Positions 1 to 7,085 of a stretch of DNA of 12,267 nucleotides are shown here, piece by piece. The notes beneath the pieces were generated by a model. That model was not told where the DNA came from. It was given only the letters and a program-made list of their open reading frames with translations, and searched no databases. Source of the DNA: Candidatus Methylomirabilota bacterium (GTDB lineage: Bacteria; Methylomirabilota; Methylomirabilia; Methylomirabilales; Methylomirabilaceae). The stretch is taken from contig JAGWRQ010000051.1 of assembly GCA_028869615.1 (NCBI GenBank), forward strand, positions 1-12,267, in the 5' to 3' direction. Each line of letters begins with the position of its first letter. Positions within the stretch are counted from its first letter, which is position 1. Both the position numbers and the translations under genes were made by a program.

Positions 1-278
1 AGCCCAGGGTCGTCCGGATCAACGAATTCCGTCTGGAAGCCATCCCCGAAGGGTACCTCCTGATCTTCTCCAACCTGGACGTGCCTGGGGTCATTGGGAC
101 AATCGGTACCCTGCTCGGGAAGAACCGGGTCAACATTGCCGGAATGCAGTTGGGGCGGGAGCGGCCCGGCGGCCGAGCCGTATCGGTGGTGAATGTCGAC
201 CACCCTGTTCCCGCTCATGTCATCGATGAAATCCGCCGGCTCCCCAATATCGTCTTCGTCAAGCTGGTGAAGGCCTGA
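1..278 (+). CDS. serA: D-3-phosphoglycerate dehydrogenase, C-terminal ACT domain (5' end outside window)
   Basis: Only the last ~91 codons are present; the reading frame enters from the left edge (first full codon at 3) and stops at TGA 276-278. The visible part is a complete ACT-type regulatory domain: an N-terminal strand ending YLLIFSNLDVPGVIG, then a helix (TIGTLLGKNRVNIAG), the MQLGRERPGGRA turn, the AVSVVNVD strand, and a final helix and strand ending in IVFVKLVKA. This pattern is characteristic of the C-terminus of bacterial PGDH, which oxidises 3-phosphoglycerate to 3-phosphohydroxypyruvate, the first step of serine synthesis; in the family the ACT domain commonly binds serine for feedback inhibition. 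The catalytic and NAD-binding domains lie outside the window, so the assignment rests on the ACT domain and its fit to SerA. A different ACT-ended enzyme is possible but less likely. It is followed by a repeat-filled spacer and hisZ on the same strand. Confidence 0.85.
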   Translation, partial: PRVVRINEFRLEAIPEGYLLIFSNLDVPGVIGTIGTLLGKNRVNIAGMQLGRERPGGRAVSVVNVDHPVPAHVIDEIRRLPNIVFVKLVKA

Positions 279-282
279 AGAT

Positions 283-358
283 AGCTGTCAGCGATTAGCC
301 CTCAGCGATCAGTAAAGGCTGAAAGCTGATAGCTGAACGCTGAAAGCTGATCCCTGAT
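283..358 (+). repeat. Degenerate 7-bp tandem repeat (AGCTGAA/AGCTGAT type)
   Basis: Nearly the whole spacer between serA and hisZ can be cut into 7-base units: AGCTGTC, AGCGATT, AGCCCTC, AGCGATC, a 6-base AGTAAA, then GGCTGAA (317), AGCTGAT (324), AGCTGAA (331), CGCTGAA (338), AGCTGAT (345) and CCCTGAT (352-358). The six right-hand units are well kept, the left ones decayed. The last unit runs into the hisZ start codon (ATG 357-359). Heptamer arrays of this kind occur between genes in several GC-rich bacterial lineages, but their function is not settled. No hairpin with a T-run and no Shine-Dalgarno sequence is evident inside it. Confidence 0.8.
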
Positions 359-1670
359 GAGCGACTTCGAATATTCCTCCAAGACCAGCATCCCGAAAGG
401 CGTTCGGGTCTTTCCGCCGGAGGAGACTGCGCTGCGCCGCTGGGCTGAGCGCCGAATCCTTACGGTGTTTGAGCGGTGGGGATTTCAAGAGGTCATCACC
501 CCGACGTTCGAATACCTGGAGGTCTTCTCGGGAGAGCCGGAGCGGGAGGGCGGAGACAAGATCTTCAAGTTTGTCGATCGGCAGACCGGCCGCCTGCTCG
601 CGCTGCGGTACGACCCGACCCCCCAGGTGGCGCGCCTCGCGGCGACCACGCTTCGGCACCGTCCCTTGCCGTTACGTCTCTCTTATGTGACGAATGTCTT
701 TCGCTATGAGACCCCTCAGGCTGGCCGGCAGCGCGAGTGCGTCCAGCTTGGCGTGGAGCTGATCGGGCTGGAGCGACCGGAGGCCGATGCCGAGATGGTG
801 GCGATGGTGGTGGAGGGCTGCCAGGCCCTCGGCCTGCAGCGTTTTCAGATCGATGTCGGCCAGATCGAGTACGTGCGGGGGCTCGTCGATGCCCTGGGGC
901 TCGAATCCGATCGACGCCGAGCGCTTGTCTCGGCCATCGACAGGAAAGATACCATCGAGATCGAGCTGCTCCTGCGAGGTCTGGACGCGGACGGCAAATC
1001 CAAACAGGCCGTACTGGATCTGCCGATGCTCTATGGAGGGAAGGAGGTCCTGGCCCGCGCGCGGGACTTGGCGCCCAACCGGCGTTCACAGGAAGCCCTG
1101 AGCAACCTCGCCCAGGTCTATGAGGTTCTGGAGCAGTATGGTCTCGCCGATCAGGTGATTATTGATCTCGGCGAAGCGAGGGCCTTCGAGTACCACACCG
1201 GCGTGACCTTTGCGGCATTTGCGCAGGGCCTGGGCTCGGAGATTTCGCGCGGCGGCCGATACGACGACCTGATCGGCGGGTTTGGGTATCCCTGCCCTGC
1301 CACCGGCTTCGCCTTCGATCTGGACAAGGTCTTGGAGGCAGTAGCGACCGAGAACCGGCCTCCCCTTGTAACGGGCCAGAGGTTTCTGATTATCGACTTT
1401 AACCCTGACAAGCGATATGCCCTTCGCATCGCTCGACTTCTGCGGGAACAGGGCTACTCGGCGGCGAGGGACATCATCAAGCGGGACCTGCAAGGCTCAT
1501 TCGACTACGCAAAGAGATCCGGGATCGGCCGAGCGATTGTGCTGGGCCTACCTCATTTACCTCAAGACGAGTTGCTCATCAGGGATCTCGACTCCGGGAG
1601 TGAGGAGCGGGTCCCGGTCGAGCGGTTTTGCGGCGAGGTCGAACGTGGAGAGCGGCGATGGCCAATGTAA
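357..1670 (+). CDS. hisZ: ATP phosphoribosyltransferase regulatory subunit HisZ
   Basis: A 437-residue class II aminoacyl-tRNA synthetase paralogue. HisZ pairs with the short form of HisG to make the first enzyme of histidine synthesis (ATP + PRPP to phosphoribosyl-ATP) and confers histidine regulation. The N-terminal PKGVRVFPPEE (13-23), the motif-2-like segment FRYETPQAGRQRECVQ (115-130) followed by LGVELIG, and SRGGRYDDLIGGFG (297-310) place it in the HisRS/HisZ family. It lacks the HisRS signatures: RxERP is replaced by RYETP, and the RGLDYYT histidine-binding motif by EARAFEYHTG (273-282), so it should not charge tRNA. Residues ~341-425 form an extra alpha/beta segment resembling the HisRS anticodon-binding domain, absent from the shortest HisZ proteins. 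ATG 357 matches the family N-terminus but has no clear ribosome binding site, because the heptamer repeat lies immediately upstream. It overlaps purA by 13 nt. Confidence 0.88.
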   Translation: MSDFEYSSKTSIPKGVRVFPPEETALRRWAERRILTVFERWGFQEVITPTFEYLEVFSGEPEREGGDKIFKFVDRQTGRLLALRYDPTPQVARLAATTLRHRPLPLRLSYVTNVFRYETPQAGRQRECVQLGVELIGLERPEADAEMVAMVVEGCQALGLQRFQIDVGQIEYVRGLVDALGLESDRRRALVSAIDRKDTIEIELLLRGLDADGKSKQAVLDLPMLYGGKEVLARARDLAPNRRSQEALSNLAQVYEVLEQYGLADQVIIDLGEARAFEYHTGVTFAAFAQGLGSEISRGGRYDDLIGGFGYPCPATGFAFDLDKVLEAVATENRPPLVTGQRFLIIDFNPDKRYALRIARLLREQGYSAARDIIKRDLQGSFDYAKRSGIGRAIVLGLPHLPQDELLIRDLDSGSEERVPVERFCGEVERGERRWPM

Positions 1671-2968
1671 TCGTTGTCGGCACGCAGTGGGGCGACGAAG
1701 GGAAGGGCAAAATTGTTGATCTCCTCTCAGAGTATTTCGATGCGGTGGCCCGGTACCAGGGTGGGACCAACGCGGGCCATACGGTCGTGGTGGAAGAGGA
1801 GAAGATTGTCCTGCACCTGGTCCCGTCAGGCGTGCTGAGGAAAGGGAAGGTCTGCATCCTAGGAAACGGCGTGGTGATCGATCTGACCGCCCTCATCCAG
1901 GAAATAGATCAGCTCAGCAAGCTGCACGTCAAGATCGAGGAGAACTTCTTTATCAGCAAGAACGCGCATCTGGTGCTCCCCTACCATGCGATCCTGGACG
2001 CCGAACTGGAGCGGCTCCGAGAGGGTCGACAGATCGGGACCACCAGACGCGGGATCGGTCCGGCCTATGTCGATAAGATGGCGAGGACGGGGATCCGTGT
2101 GGGTGATCTGGCCGACCGCGACTTCTTCAAGGAGCGGCTCCGCAATAATCTTGAAGAGAAGCGGGTCCAGTTCCCCCATCATCAGGAGTTGCAGGAGCTG
2201 GATTACGAAAAGATGGCGGCGGAGCAGCTTGAACAGTTCGAGCGTGTTCGCGGCTTCGTAGTGGATAGCTCCCTCGTCATTCACGACCTGATCAAAACCG
2301 GGAAGAGCGTCCTGTTTGAGGGGGCACAGGGGACCCTCCTGGATGTCGATCTCGGGACCTACCCCTACGTCACCTCATCGAGCGCCACGGCCGGAGGCGC
2401 CTGCACCGGGACCGGGGTGAGTCCGCTCACGATCGACGGCGTCCTCGGCGTCACCAAGGCCTATACGACGCGCGTCGGCGAGGGGCCGATGCCGACGGAG
2501 CTGACGGATGCGATCGGCCAGATGCTGCAGAAGCGCGGACAGGAGCTCGGGGCCACAACGGGGCGGCCGCGGCGCTGCGGCTGGTTCGATGCCGTTGCCG
2601 TCAGATACAGCGCCAGGATCAACGGTCTCTCGGCTCTGGCCCTCATGAAGCTGGACGTCCTGGATACCTGTGAGTCGATTCGGATCTGCACAAGCTACCG
2701 ATGCAACGGTACGATCCTTCGAGACTTTCCGAACGAGACCGGTCTCCTGCAGGCGTGTGAGCCGATCTATGAAGAGGTACCAGGCTGGAACGAGAGCATC
2801 GCCGGCATTACCTCATACAAGTATTTGCCGACCCGGTGCCGGACTTATATCGAGCGGATTGAGGGGCTGACAGGGGTGAAGGTCGGACTTATCTCTATAG
2901 GGCCCAGGCGGGATCAGACAATCCTTCGCTCGACGCCGGCCTTGCGGCAGTGGGGACTGGCGCGCTAA
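1658..2968 (+). CDS. purA: Adenylosuccinate synthetase
   Basis: The 436-residue product joins IMP and aspartate using GTP to give adenylosuccinate, the committed step to AMP, in the cytoplasm. Family hallmarks are all present: GTQWGDEGKGKIVDLL at residues 8-23 with the catalytic Asp13, GGTNAGHTVV with His41, the IMP-binding TTRRGIGPAYVDK (128-140), FEGAQGTLLDVDLG (220-233), the switch-loop region TRVGEGPMPTEL (271-282), GATTGRPRRCGWFD (298-311) and the GTP-binding KLDVLD (331-336). Length agrees with the usual ~430. An in-frame TTG 30 bases upstream is open, but ATG 1658 gives the family N-terminus MANVIVVGTQWGD and has GGAG at 1647-1650, seven bases before it. The start lies inside the end of hisZ (13-nt overlap), which suggests one transcript and coupled translation. 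Confidence 0.97.
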   Translation: MANVIVVGTQWGDEGKGKIVDLLSEYFDAVARYQGGTNAGHTVVVEEEKIVLHLVPSGVLRKGKVCILGNGVVIDLTALIQEIDQLSKLHVKIEENFFISKNAHLVLPYHAILDAELERLREGRQIGTTRRGIGPAYVDKMARTGIRVGDLADRDFFKERLRNNLEEKRVQFPHHQELQELDYEKMAAEQLEQFERVRGFVVDSSLVIHDLIKTGKSVLFEGAQGTLLDVDLGTYPYVTSSSATAGGACTGTGVSPLTIDGVLGVTKAYTTRVGEGPMPTELTDAIGQMLQKRGQELGATTGRPRRCGWFDAVAVRYSARINGLSALALMKLDVLDTCESIRICTSYRCNGTILRDFPNETGLLQACEPIYEEVPGWNESIAGITSYKYLPTRCRTYIERIEGLTGVKVGLISIGPRRDQTILRSTPALRQWGLAR

Positions 2969-3008
2969 ACTTCCTCTGAAACGTCGCGTCTATAGCCTTC
3001 TGCATGAC

Positions 3009-3084
3009 GACCCGTTAGCTCAGTTGGCAGAGCTCCTGCCTTTTAAGCAGGGAGTCCCGGGTTCGAGTCCCGGACGGGTCACCA
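3009..3084 (+). tRNA. tRNA-Lys (anticodon UUU), CCA encoded
   Basis: A full cloverleaf can be folded by eye. The acceptor stem pairs GACCCGT (3009-3015) with ACGGGTC (3074-3080), followed by discriminator A 3081 and a genomically encoded CCA (3082-3084). The D-arm carries AGCTCAGTTGGCAGAGCT. The anticodon stem CCTGC/GCAGG (3035-3039 / 3047-3051) encloses the seven-base loop CTTTTAA with anticodon TTT at 3042-3044. The T-arm contains GGTTCGAGTCC. TTT at 34-36 reads lysine codons. It lies 40 nt after purA; a TATAGC at 2991-2996 could be a -10 box, but no good -35 partner was found, so read-through from purA is also possible. Confidence 0.97.
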
Positions 3085-3146
3085 CCCTTTTCCTGTCTGC
3101 GTGAAGACATTGGCTGCTGAGAGCCGGATGGCGCATATCAGGCATC

Positions 3147-3863
3147 TCACGAGACCGTAGGGCCGGGGTCAGGGATGCCGGCTTCGACGAAGCCTTTCTC
3201 CCGCAGAATACAACTGTCACAGGCGCGACAGGGCCGTCCATCCGGGGTCGGGTCGTAGCAGCTCCAGGTCAGCGCGAAATCGACTCCAAGGGCAGCGCCT
3301 CGCCGGACGATCTCGGCCTTGGTCAAGTGGATCAGCGGCGTGTGGATAGTGAGCTTGGATCCGCCTTCAACGCCGGCCTGCGTCGCCAGATTCGCCATCC
3401 GCTCGAAGGCCGCAATATACTCAGGACGACAATCCGGGTACCCGCTATAGTCGATCGCGTTGACCCCGAGCACGATGTCTTCCGAACCGATCACCTCCGC
3501 CCAGGCGAGCGCATAGGAGAGAAAGATGGTGTTGCGGGCGGGGACATAGGTGACGGGGATGCCGGAGCCGATCTCGTCCAGCCCGCGGCTCTTCGGCACC
3601 GGGATGTCAGCGGTCAGGGCCGACCCGCCGATCTGCCGAAGATCGAGGTCAAGGATAAGGTGCTGGACGGCACCAAGGGCGGTTGCGATCCGTTTCGCGC
3701 TTTCCACCTCGCGCGCGTGACGCTGGCCGTAGCGAAAGGTGAGGGCATGAAGCTGATACCCCTTGGCCTTTATCACCGCGGCCGCCGTTGTGGAGTCGAT
3801 CCCACCACTCAGCAGGACCACAGCCCGCTTGCCTGCCTGTGCGTCGCACGCAGACAGGTTCAC
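3147..3863 (-). CDS. queC: 7-cyano-7-deazaguanine synthase (preQ0 synthase)
   Basis: QueC converts 7-carboxy-7-deazaguanine to preQ0 with ATP and ammonia, supplying queuosine or other 7-deazaguanine modifications. The 238-residue protein has the PP-loop SGGIDSTT (19-26), the conserved [11 protein letters not shown] region, [17 protein letters not shown] (107-123) and [17 protein letters not shown]. Near the C-terminus is the zinc-binding cysteine set C202, C212, C215, C218 ([17 protein letters not shown]). The frame is open to a TTG at 3890, but GTG 3863-3861 is preferred. It overlaps the last base of the queE stop (TAG then GTG sharing the G), a classic coupled arrangement, and gives an N-terminus of normal length. 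A G-rich run lies just upstream but is a weak ribosome binding site. The gene is the last of the leftward block and converges on tRNA-Lys. Confidence 0.95.
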   Translation of the reverse strand: MNLSACDAQAGKRAVVLLSGGIDSTTAAAVIKAKGYQLHALTFRYGQRHAREVESAKRIATALGAVQHLILDLDLRQIGGSALTADIPVPKSRGLDEIGSGIPVTYVPARNTIFLSYALAWAEVIGSEDIVLGVNAIDYSGYPDCRPEYIAAFERMANLATQAGVEGGSKLTIHTPLIHLTKAEIVRRGAALGVDFALTWSCYDPTPDGRPCRACDSCILREKGFVEAGIPDPGPTVS

Positions 3864-4504
3864 TACACCCCCCGCCGATCCGGATCCCAAAGGTACTTAT
3901 GAAGCTGAATCTGAAGCCTGGCGTCAAGTCGATCAGCCAAGAGCCATTCCGCCAGTTCCCCAGGGTGCAACTCGCCCAACACCGGGGAGAAGAGGACCTG
4001 GGCCTTTTCGGCCAGGGCGTGCTCCGCCATCACTCGCCTGGCCCACTCGTAGTCGCGGCGATCCGCCACGACGAATTTGATCTGATCCTTCCTGTCGAGA
4101 TACCGGAGGTTATCAAGATTGTTGTGAGGGTCCATCCAGCTCCCCGGAGCCTTGAGGTCCAGGATCTTGACCACCCTGGGGTCGAGGCGATCAACGCTAA
4201 GGCTCCCCCCTGTCTCGATCAAGACTTCGTATCCCTCAAGGAGCAAGCGACCAATCAGGGGATATACCTCTTTCTGTAATAGCGGCTCCCCCCCGGTGAT
4301 CTCGACCAGCGGGCACTTATAGGCCCGCACCTGTTCCAGTACCTGCTCGACTGAGCGTGGCTCGCCTTCGTGGAAAGCGTACGCCGTGTCGCACCACCGG
4401 CACCGAAGATTACACCCGGTCAGGCGGACAAAGACACACGGCCGACCGGCATAGGTCGATTCCCCCTGGATACTATAGAAGATCTCATTCACGCGAAGAC
4501 TCAT
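3863..4504 (-). CDS. queE: 7-carboxy-7-deazaguanine synthase (radical SAM)
   Basis: QueE is the radical SAM enzyme that contracts 6-carboxytetrahydropterin to 7-carboxy-7-deazaguanine, the substrate of QueC next door. The 213-residue product shows the family start [13 protein letters not shown] (5-17), the cluster-binding CNLRCRWC with Cys31, Cys35 and Cys38 (CxxxCxxC), ITGGEPLLQ (69-77), the IETGG strand (96-100) and the C-terminal [13 protein letters not shown] typical of QueE. Length is normal. The start is ATG 4504-4502; the ribosome binding site is poor (AGG about 11 bases upstream). queE and queC form a two-gene unit; queD and folE, needed for the earlier steps, are not in the window. 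An intrinsic terminator for degP lies between degP and queE, so the pair probably has its own promoter. Confidence 0.96.
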   Translation of the reverse strand: MSLRVNEIFYSIQGESTYAGRPCVFVRLTGCNLRCRWCDTAYAFHEGEPRSVEQVLEQVRAYKCPLVEITGGEPLLQKEVYPLIGRLLLEGYEVLIETGGSLSVDRLDPRVVKILDLKAPGSWMDPHNNLDNLRYLDRKDQIKFVVADRRDYEWARRVMAEHALAEKAQVLFSPVLGELHPGELAEWLLADRLDARLQIQLHKYLWDPDRRGV

Positions 4505-4530
4505 GACCGCGTCTACCTGAGCATATCACC

Positions 4531-4574
4531 AAAAAAGAGTTGGGCAGGCTCCCCTCCATGCGAAAGCCTGCCCA
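4531..4574 (-). terminator. Intrinsic terminator downstream of degP
   Basis: On the minus strand a perfect 10-bp stem is formed by TGGGCAGGCT and its complement (4574-4565 with 4550-4541) around a 14-base loop, followed by ACTCTTTTTT (4540-4531). The stem is GC-rich and the T-run begins four bases after it, the standard layout of a Rho-independent terminator. It sits 27 bases past the degP stop codon and 27 bases before the queE start, separating the two transcription units. The plus-strand side has no T-run, so it is one-directional. Confidence 0.88.
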
Positions 4575-4600
4575 CCACATAACCCGGAAGCTCGATACGC

Positions 4601-6088
4601 CTACCCTTCGGACCCGATCACCACATACCGCGTCCCACCGTCCCGCTTGACCAGAAGCAGTGTCGGTTCATTCGGCTTGGTTTTCTCCAAGACCCGCCTG
4701 ACTTGGTTCACCGTCGTTACCTTGACGCGGTTGATCTCCAGGATCAGATCCCCAGGTTGCAACCCAGCCGCGTCACCAGGGCTATCAGGCTCAACCTCCG
4801 TGATCACAATCCCTTTCTCACCCTTCAGTCCAAATTTGCGGGCGAGCGCCGGATTGAGTTCCTGAATATCGATCCCCAGTTTCGTTTTCGGCGACGACGA
4901 CGTTATGGCCGCCACCTGCTCCTCTTTGAGCTCCCCAACCTTGACCTGCAGCGTGAGTTCCGCCCCGTCGCGGATGACTTTCATGGGGACCTCTTTTCCC
5001 ACCGGGGTATTGGCCACGAGGTGAGGCAGCTCGGTAGAGGACTTGACTATCTTGCCATCAAACTCCACAATGACGTCCCCCTGTTTAACCCCGGCATGTT
5101 CGGCTGGTGATCCCTCCATGACATCCGACACCAGGGCGCCATTCGCCTGCTTGAGGGAGAATTTCTTGCTCAAATCCGGGGTAATCGGCTGAATCGCCAC
5201 GCCAAGCCATCCTCGGGTGACCTGCCCCCGCTCTTTCAACTGCGGCAGGACCTCCTTCGTCATATCGATGGGAATCGCAAAGCCGATCCCGATCGAACCG
5301 CCCGTTGGGCTGAAGATGGCGGTGTTGATCCCCACCGCCTCGCCGTTGGTGTTGATCAGCGGTCCGCCGCTGTTACCTCGATTAATAGAGGCATCGGTCT
5401 GAATGAAGTTATCATATGGGCCTTCACCAATGAACCGGCCCTTGGCGCTGACGATGCCGGTGGTGACTGTCTGGTTCAGGCCGAATGGATTGCCGATCGC
5501 CATGACCGGCTCGCCGACCTCCAACTTATCCGAGTTGCCAAGCGGAATCACGGGCAGATTGGTGGCCTCGATTTTGATAAGGGCGATATCAGTCTTTGGA
5601 TCTCTCCCGACCAGCTTTGCCTTGAACTCTCGGCTGTCACCCAGCTTCACGGTAATGTCCGTGGCGTTCTCGACCACGTGGTTATTCGTCAGGATATAGC
5701 CGTCTTTGTTAATAATGAATCCGGATCCTAGGCTCGTTGCCTTGAACTGCCTCGGCTGGTCGCCGAAGAACCGTTTGAAGAACTCGTTGAAGGGGTCGTC
5801 TTCACCGGAAGGGCCTCGGGAAGGGATGCCCCTCCCCTTGATCATCTGAGTGGTACTGATATTGACCACAGCAGGGGTCAGCTCCTTCGCCAACTTCACC
5901 CAGATCTTGCCATCTGAGGTCTGACTTGAACTGAATAGCCCACTCTCTCGTTTTTCCGTCCACAACCCCGCAGTCGTGGCCTTTGTGAGCGGGACCAGAT
6001 TCAAGGAGGCCGTGATAAGAACTCCAAGAATCAAACAGGACGCTGCAACTGCTATTAAGGTCCTGGCATTAAACCGTCCGTTGTGCAT
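4601..6088 (-). CDS. degP: DegP/HtrA-family periplasmic serine protease (Do-like)
   Basis: The 495-residue product is an envelope quality-control protease and chaperone that degrades misfolded periplasmic proteins. Residues 11-33 form one hydrophobic segment serving as signal peptide or membrane anchor. The trypsin-like domain has the catalytic triad His137 (TNNHVVENATD), Asp167 (DPKTDIALIKI) and Ser240 (INRGNSGGPL). Two PDZ domains follow, about 292-385 (carboxylate loop WLGV) and 402-492 (LGIDI). The domain layout and length match DegP/DegQ/MucD; the symbol is family level. The frame stays open to a TTG at 6136, but two ATGs at 6091 and 6088 lie just after AGGGGG (6099-6094). The second has the better spacing (5 nt) and is chosen; the first would add one Met. 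The 169-nt upstream spacer suggests its own promoter, and transcription ends at the terminator at 4531-4574. Confidence 0.94.
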   Translation of the reverse strand: MHNGRFNARTLIAVAASCLILGVLITASLNLVPLTKATTAGLWTEKRESGLFSSSQTSDGKIWVKLAKELTPAVVNISTTQMIKGRGIPSRGPSGEDDPFNEFFKRFFGDQPRQFKATSLGSGFIINKDGYILTNNHVVENATDITVKLGDSREFKAKLVGRDPKTDIALIKIEATNLPVIPLGNSDKLEVGEPVMAIGNPFGLNQTVTTGIVSAKGRFIGEGPYDNFIQTDASINRGNSGGPLINTNGEAVGINTAIFSPTGGSIGIGFAIPIDMTKEVLPQLKERGQVTRGWLGVAIQPITPDLSKKFSLKQANGALVSDVMEGSPAEHAGVKQGDVIVEFDGKIVKSSTELPHLVANTPVGKEVPMKVIRDGAELTLQVKVGELKEEQVAAITSSSPKTKLGIDIQELNPALARKFGLKGEKGIVITEVEPDSPGDAAGLQPGDLILEINRVKVTTVNQVRRVLEKTKPNEPTLLLVKRDGGTRYVVIGSEG

Positions 6089-6166
6089 CATATCCCCCTG
6101 CAATGGTGTAGCCTTGCTCTGTTCCCTGTTCGACAAACCCAGTTATGCACTGTATTTTAGTAACGG

Positions 6167-6184
6167 TAAACGCGGAAGCGTTTA
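6167..6184 (-). promoter_or_regulatory. Inverted repeat upstream of degP, possible operator
   Basis: TAAACGC-TTCC-GCGTTTA is a perfect 7-bp inverted repeat with a 4-base centre, about 80 bases before the degP start. Immediately downstream (minus strand) is TAAAAT at about 6159-6154, five of six matches to a sigma-70 -10 box, with no recognisable -35 at the right distance. An 18-bp palindrome directly upstream of a -10-like box would suit a regulator-binding site, or a short RNA hairpin. No known operator (for example CIRCE) matches it. Its role is inferred from position only. Confidence 0.3.
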
Positions 6185-6209
6185 GCAGAATCTTCCAAGA
6201 GTCGGCCAC

Positions 6210-6242
6210 AACACTCCCCGCCCTTTAGTGTTCTAAGCTTAG
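6210..6242 (-). repeat. Inverted repeat and palindrome in the methyltransferase-degP spacer
   Basis: Two symmetric elements sit side by side just after the methyltransferase stop: the 10-bp palindrome CTAAGCTTAG (6233-6242) and a 6-bp inverted repeat AACACT...AGTGTT (6210-6215 / 6227-6232) around an 11-base G-rich loop on the minus strand. Neither is followed by a T-run, so a standard intrinsic terminator is not supported. An 8-base direct repeat TTAGCAGA occurs at 6182-6189 and again at 6240-6247. They may be regulatory, or chance. Confidence 0.3.
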
Positions 6243-6260
6243 CAGACTCATTGTGTAAAT

Positions 6261-7085
6261 TCAACATACCCCTTGGCTCACATTTCCCTTTTCAGCGACC
6301 AGCATAAGCGCCGCCAGGTTGCGGTCGTGCTGACGGAACACGCGCCGCATGGCCCGTACTCGCTGGCGTGCCGCCGGGTTTTGCAGAACATTCCAGGCGA
6401 TTCGCGCCACCCCCGTAAGACCTTCATTCCGGATCATCTGGGGTAGTTCGAGCAGGTGCATCGGGGTGGTTGCCTGCGCCTTGATGATCAACCCTTCGTG
6501 TTGCAGCAGCACCTTCCATTCCGAAACGGTTAACGGGCGCACCCCCACATGAATGGACTGCGAGAGTGCGCGGTTGATGGCGTCTCTTGTCGCATGATCG
6601 ATATCATCCGGAACCAAAGATAACTCATGGAGGCCGTAACGCCCGCCTGGCGCCAATAACCGCTTGGCCTCTTGAATGATCTTGACCTTATTGTCCGGTG
6701 TTTTCATACTCAACATCGCTTCACAGTACACCACCGTGGCGCTGCCATCCGGTAACCCTGATTGTTCTGCCTGCCCGATCACACAACGCTGATTGTCGCC
6801 TGACAGATAGCTCTGTACCCGCCTCGCCGCGGCGTCATCAGCTTCTACAGCCGTATAGCTGGACGGAGATTTCGCCAACACCAGTTGCGCGGTTACACCC
6901 AACCCCGGCGCAAATTCGACCACCCTATCCGTTGGTGTGATATCGAGTGCGTCCAGCATCCGGCGAGTTAATTCAAGGCCACCGGGACGCAAAACCCGCT
7001 TACCCATTTGTGCCAGCAGCCAGTGCCCCGGCATCTTATCAACTTGCAGCCCGTGTCCCGGCAGGATCTCCTCGTGTTCATTCAT
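6261..7085 (-). CDS. Class I SAM-dependent methyltransferase, substrate unknown
   Basis: The 274-residue protein has a Rossmann-type methyltransferase core: motif I VVEFAPGLGVTA at 55-66, the acidic end of strand 2 VEADD (80-84), a GQAEQSGLPDGS segment (104-115) where the adenine-binding loop is expected, VVYCEAML (118-125) for strand 4, and LLAPGGRYGLHE (143-154) for strand 5. This resembles the Methyltransf_11/ubiE-like superfamily, which acts on small molecules or lipids; the sequence does not show the substrate. A C-terminal ~100-residue helical region with many Arg and His follows. The frame is open to 7382 but overlaps the radical SAM gene there. ATG 7085 is chosen because the family-like sequence starts after it. 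AAGGAGA (7107-7101) is 15 bases upstream, too far unless the small AGCG/CGCT hairpin between them folds. It follows the radical SAM gene after 139 nt and may share its transcript. Confidence 0.8.
   Translation of the reverse strand: MNEHEEILPGHGLQVDKMPGHWLLAQMGKRVLRPGGLELTRRMLDALDITPTDRVVEFAPGLGVTAQLVLAKSPSSYTAVEADDAAARRVQSYLSGDNQRCVIGQAEQSGLPDGSATVVYCEAMLSMKTPDNKVKIIQEAKRLLAPGGRYGLHELSLVPDDIDHATRDAINRALSQSIHVGVRPLTVSEWKVLLQHEGLIIKAQATTPMHLLELPQMIRNEGLTGVARIAWNVLQNPAARQRVRAMRRVFRQHDRNLAALMLVAEKGNVSQGVC

Noticed and set aside
283..358. CRISPR-like array
   Set aside because: Units are 7 bases with no spacers and decay at the left end; there is no cas gene nearby.
357..1670. Histidyl-tRNA synthetase
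   Set aside because: The overall fold and length resemble HisRS, but the RxERP and RGLDYYT motifs are replaced (RYETP, EARAFEYHTG), so HisZ fits better.
3009..3084. tRNA-Lys as an integration site for a mobile element
   Set aside because: No integrase, no direct repeat of the tRNA 3' end and no foreign-looking genes lie downstream; queC follows after about 60 bases.
3327..3902. 191-codon plus-strand open frame opposite queC
   Set aside because: Antisense to a gene with clear PP-loop and zinc motifs; no recognisable protein features.
6190..6210. Sigma-54 promoter upstream of degP
   Set aside because: TGGC-N6-TTGG on the minus strand has the wrong spacing by one base and lacks the invariant GC of the -12 element.
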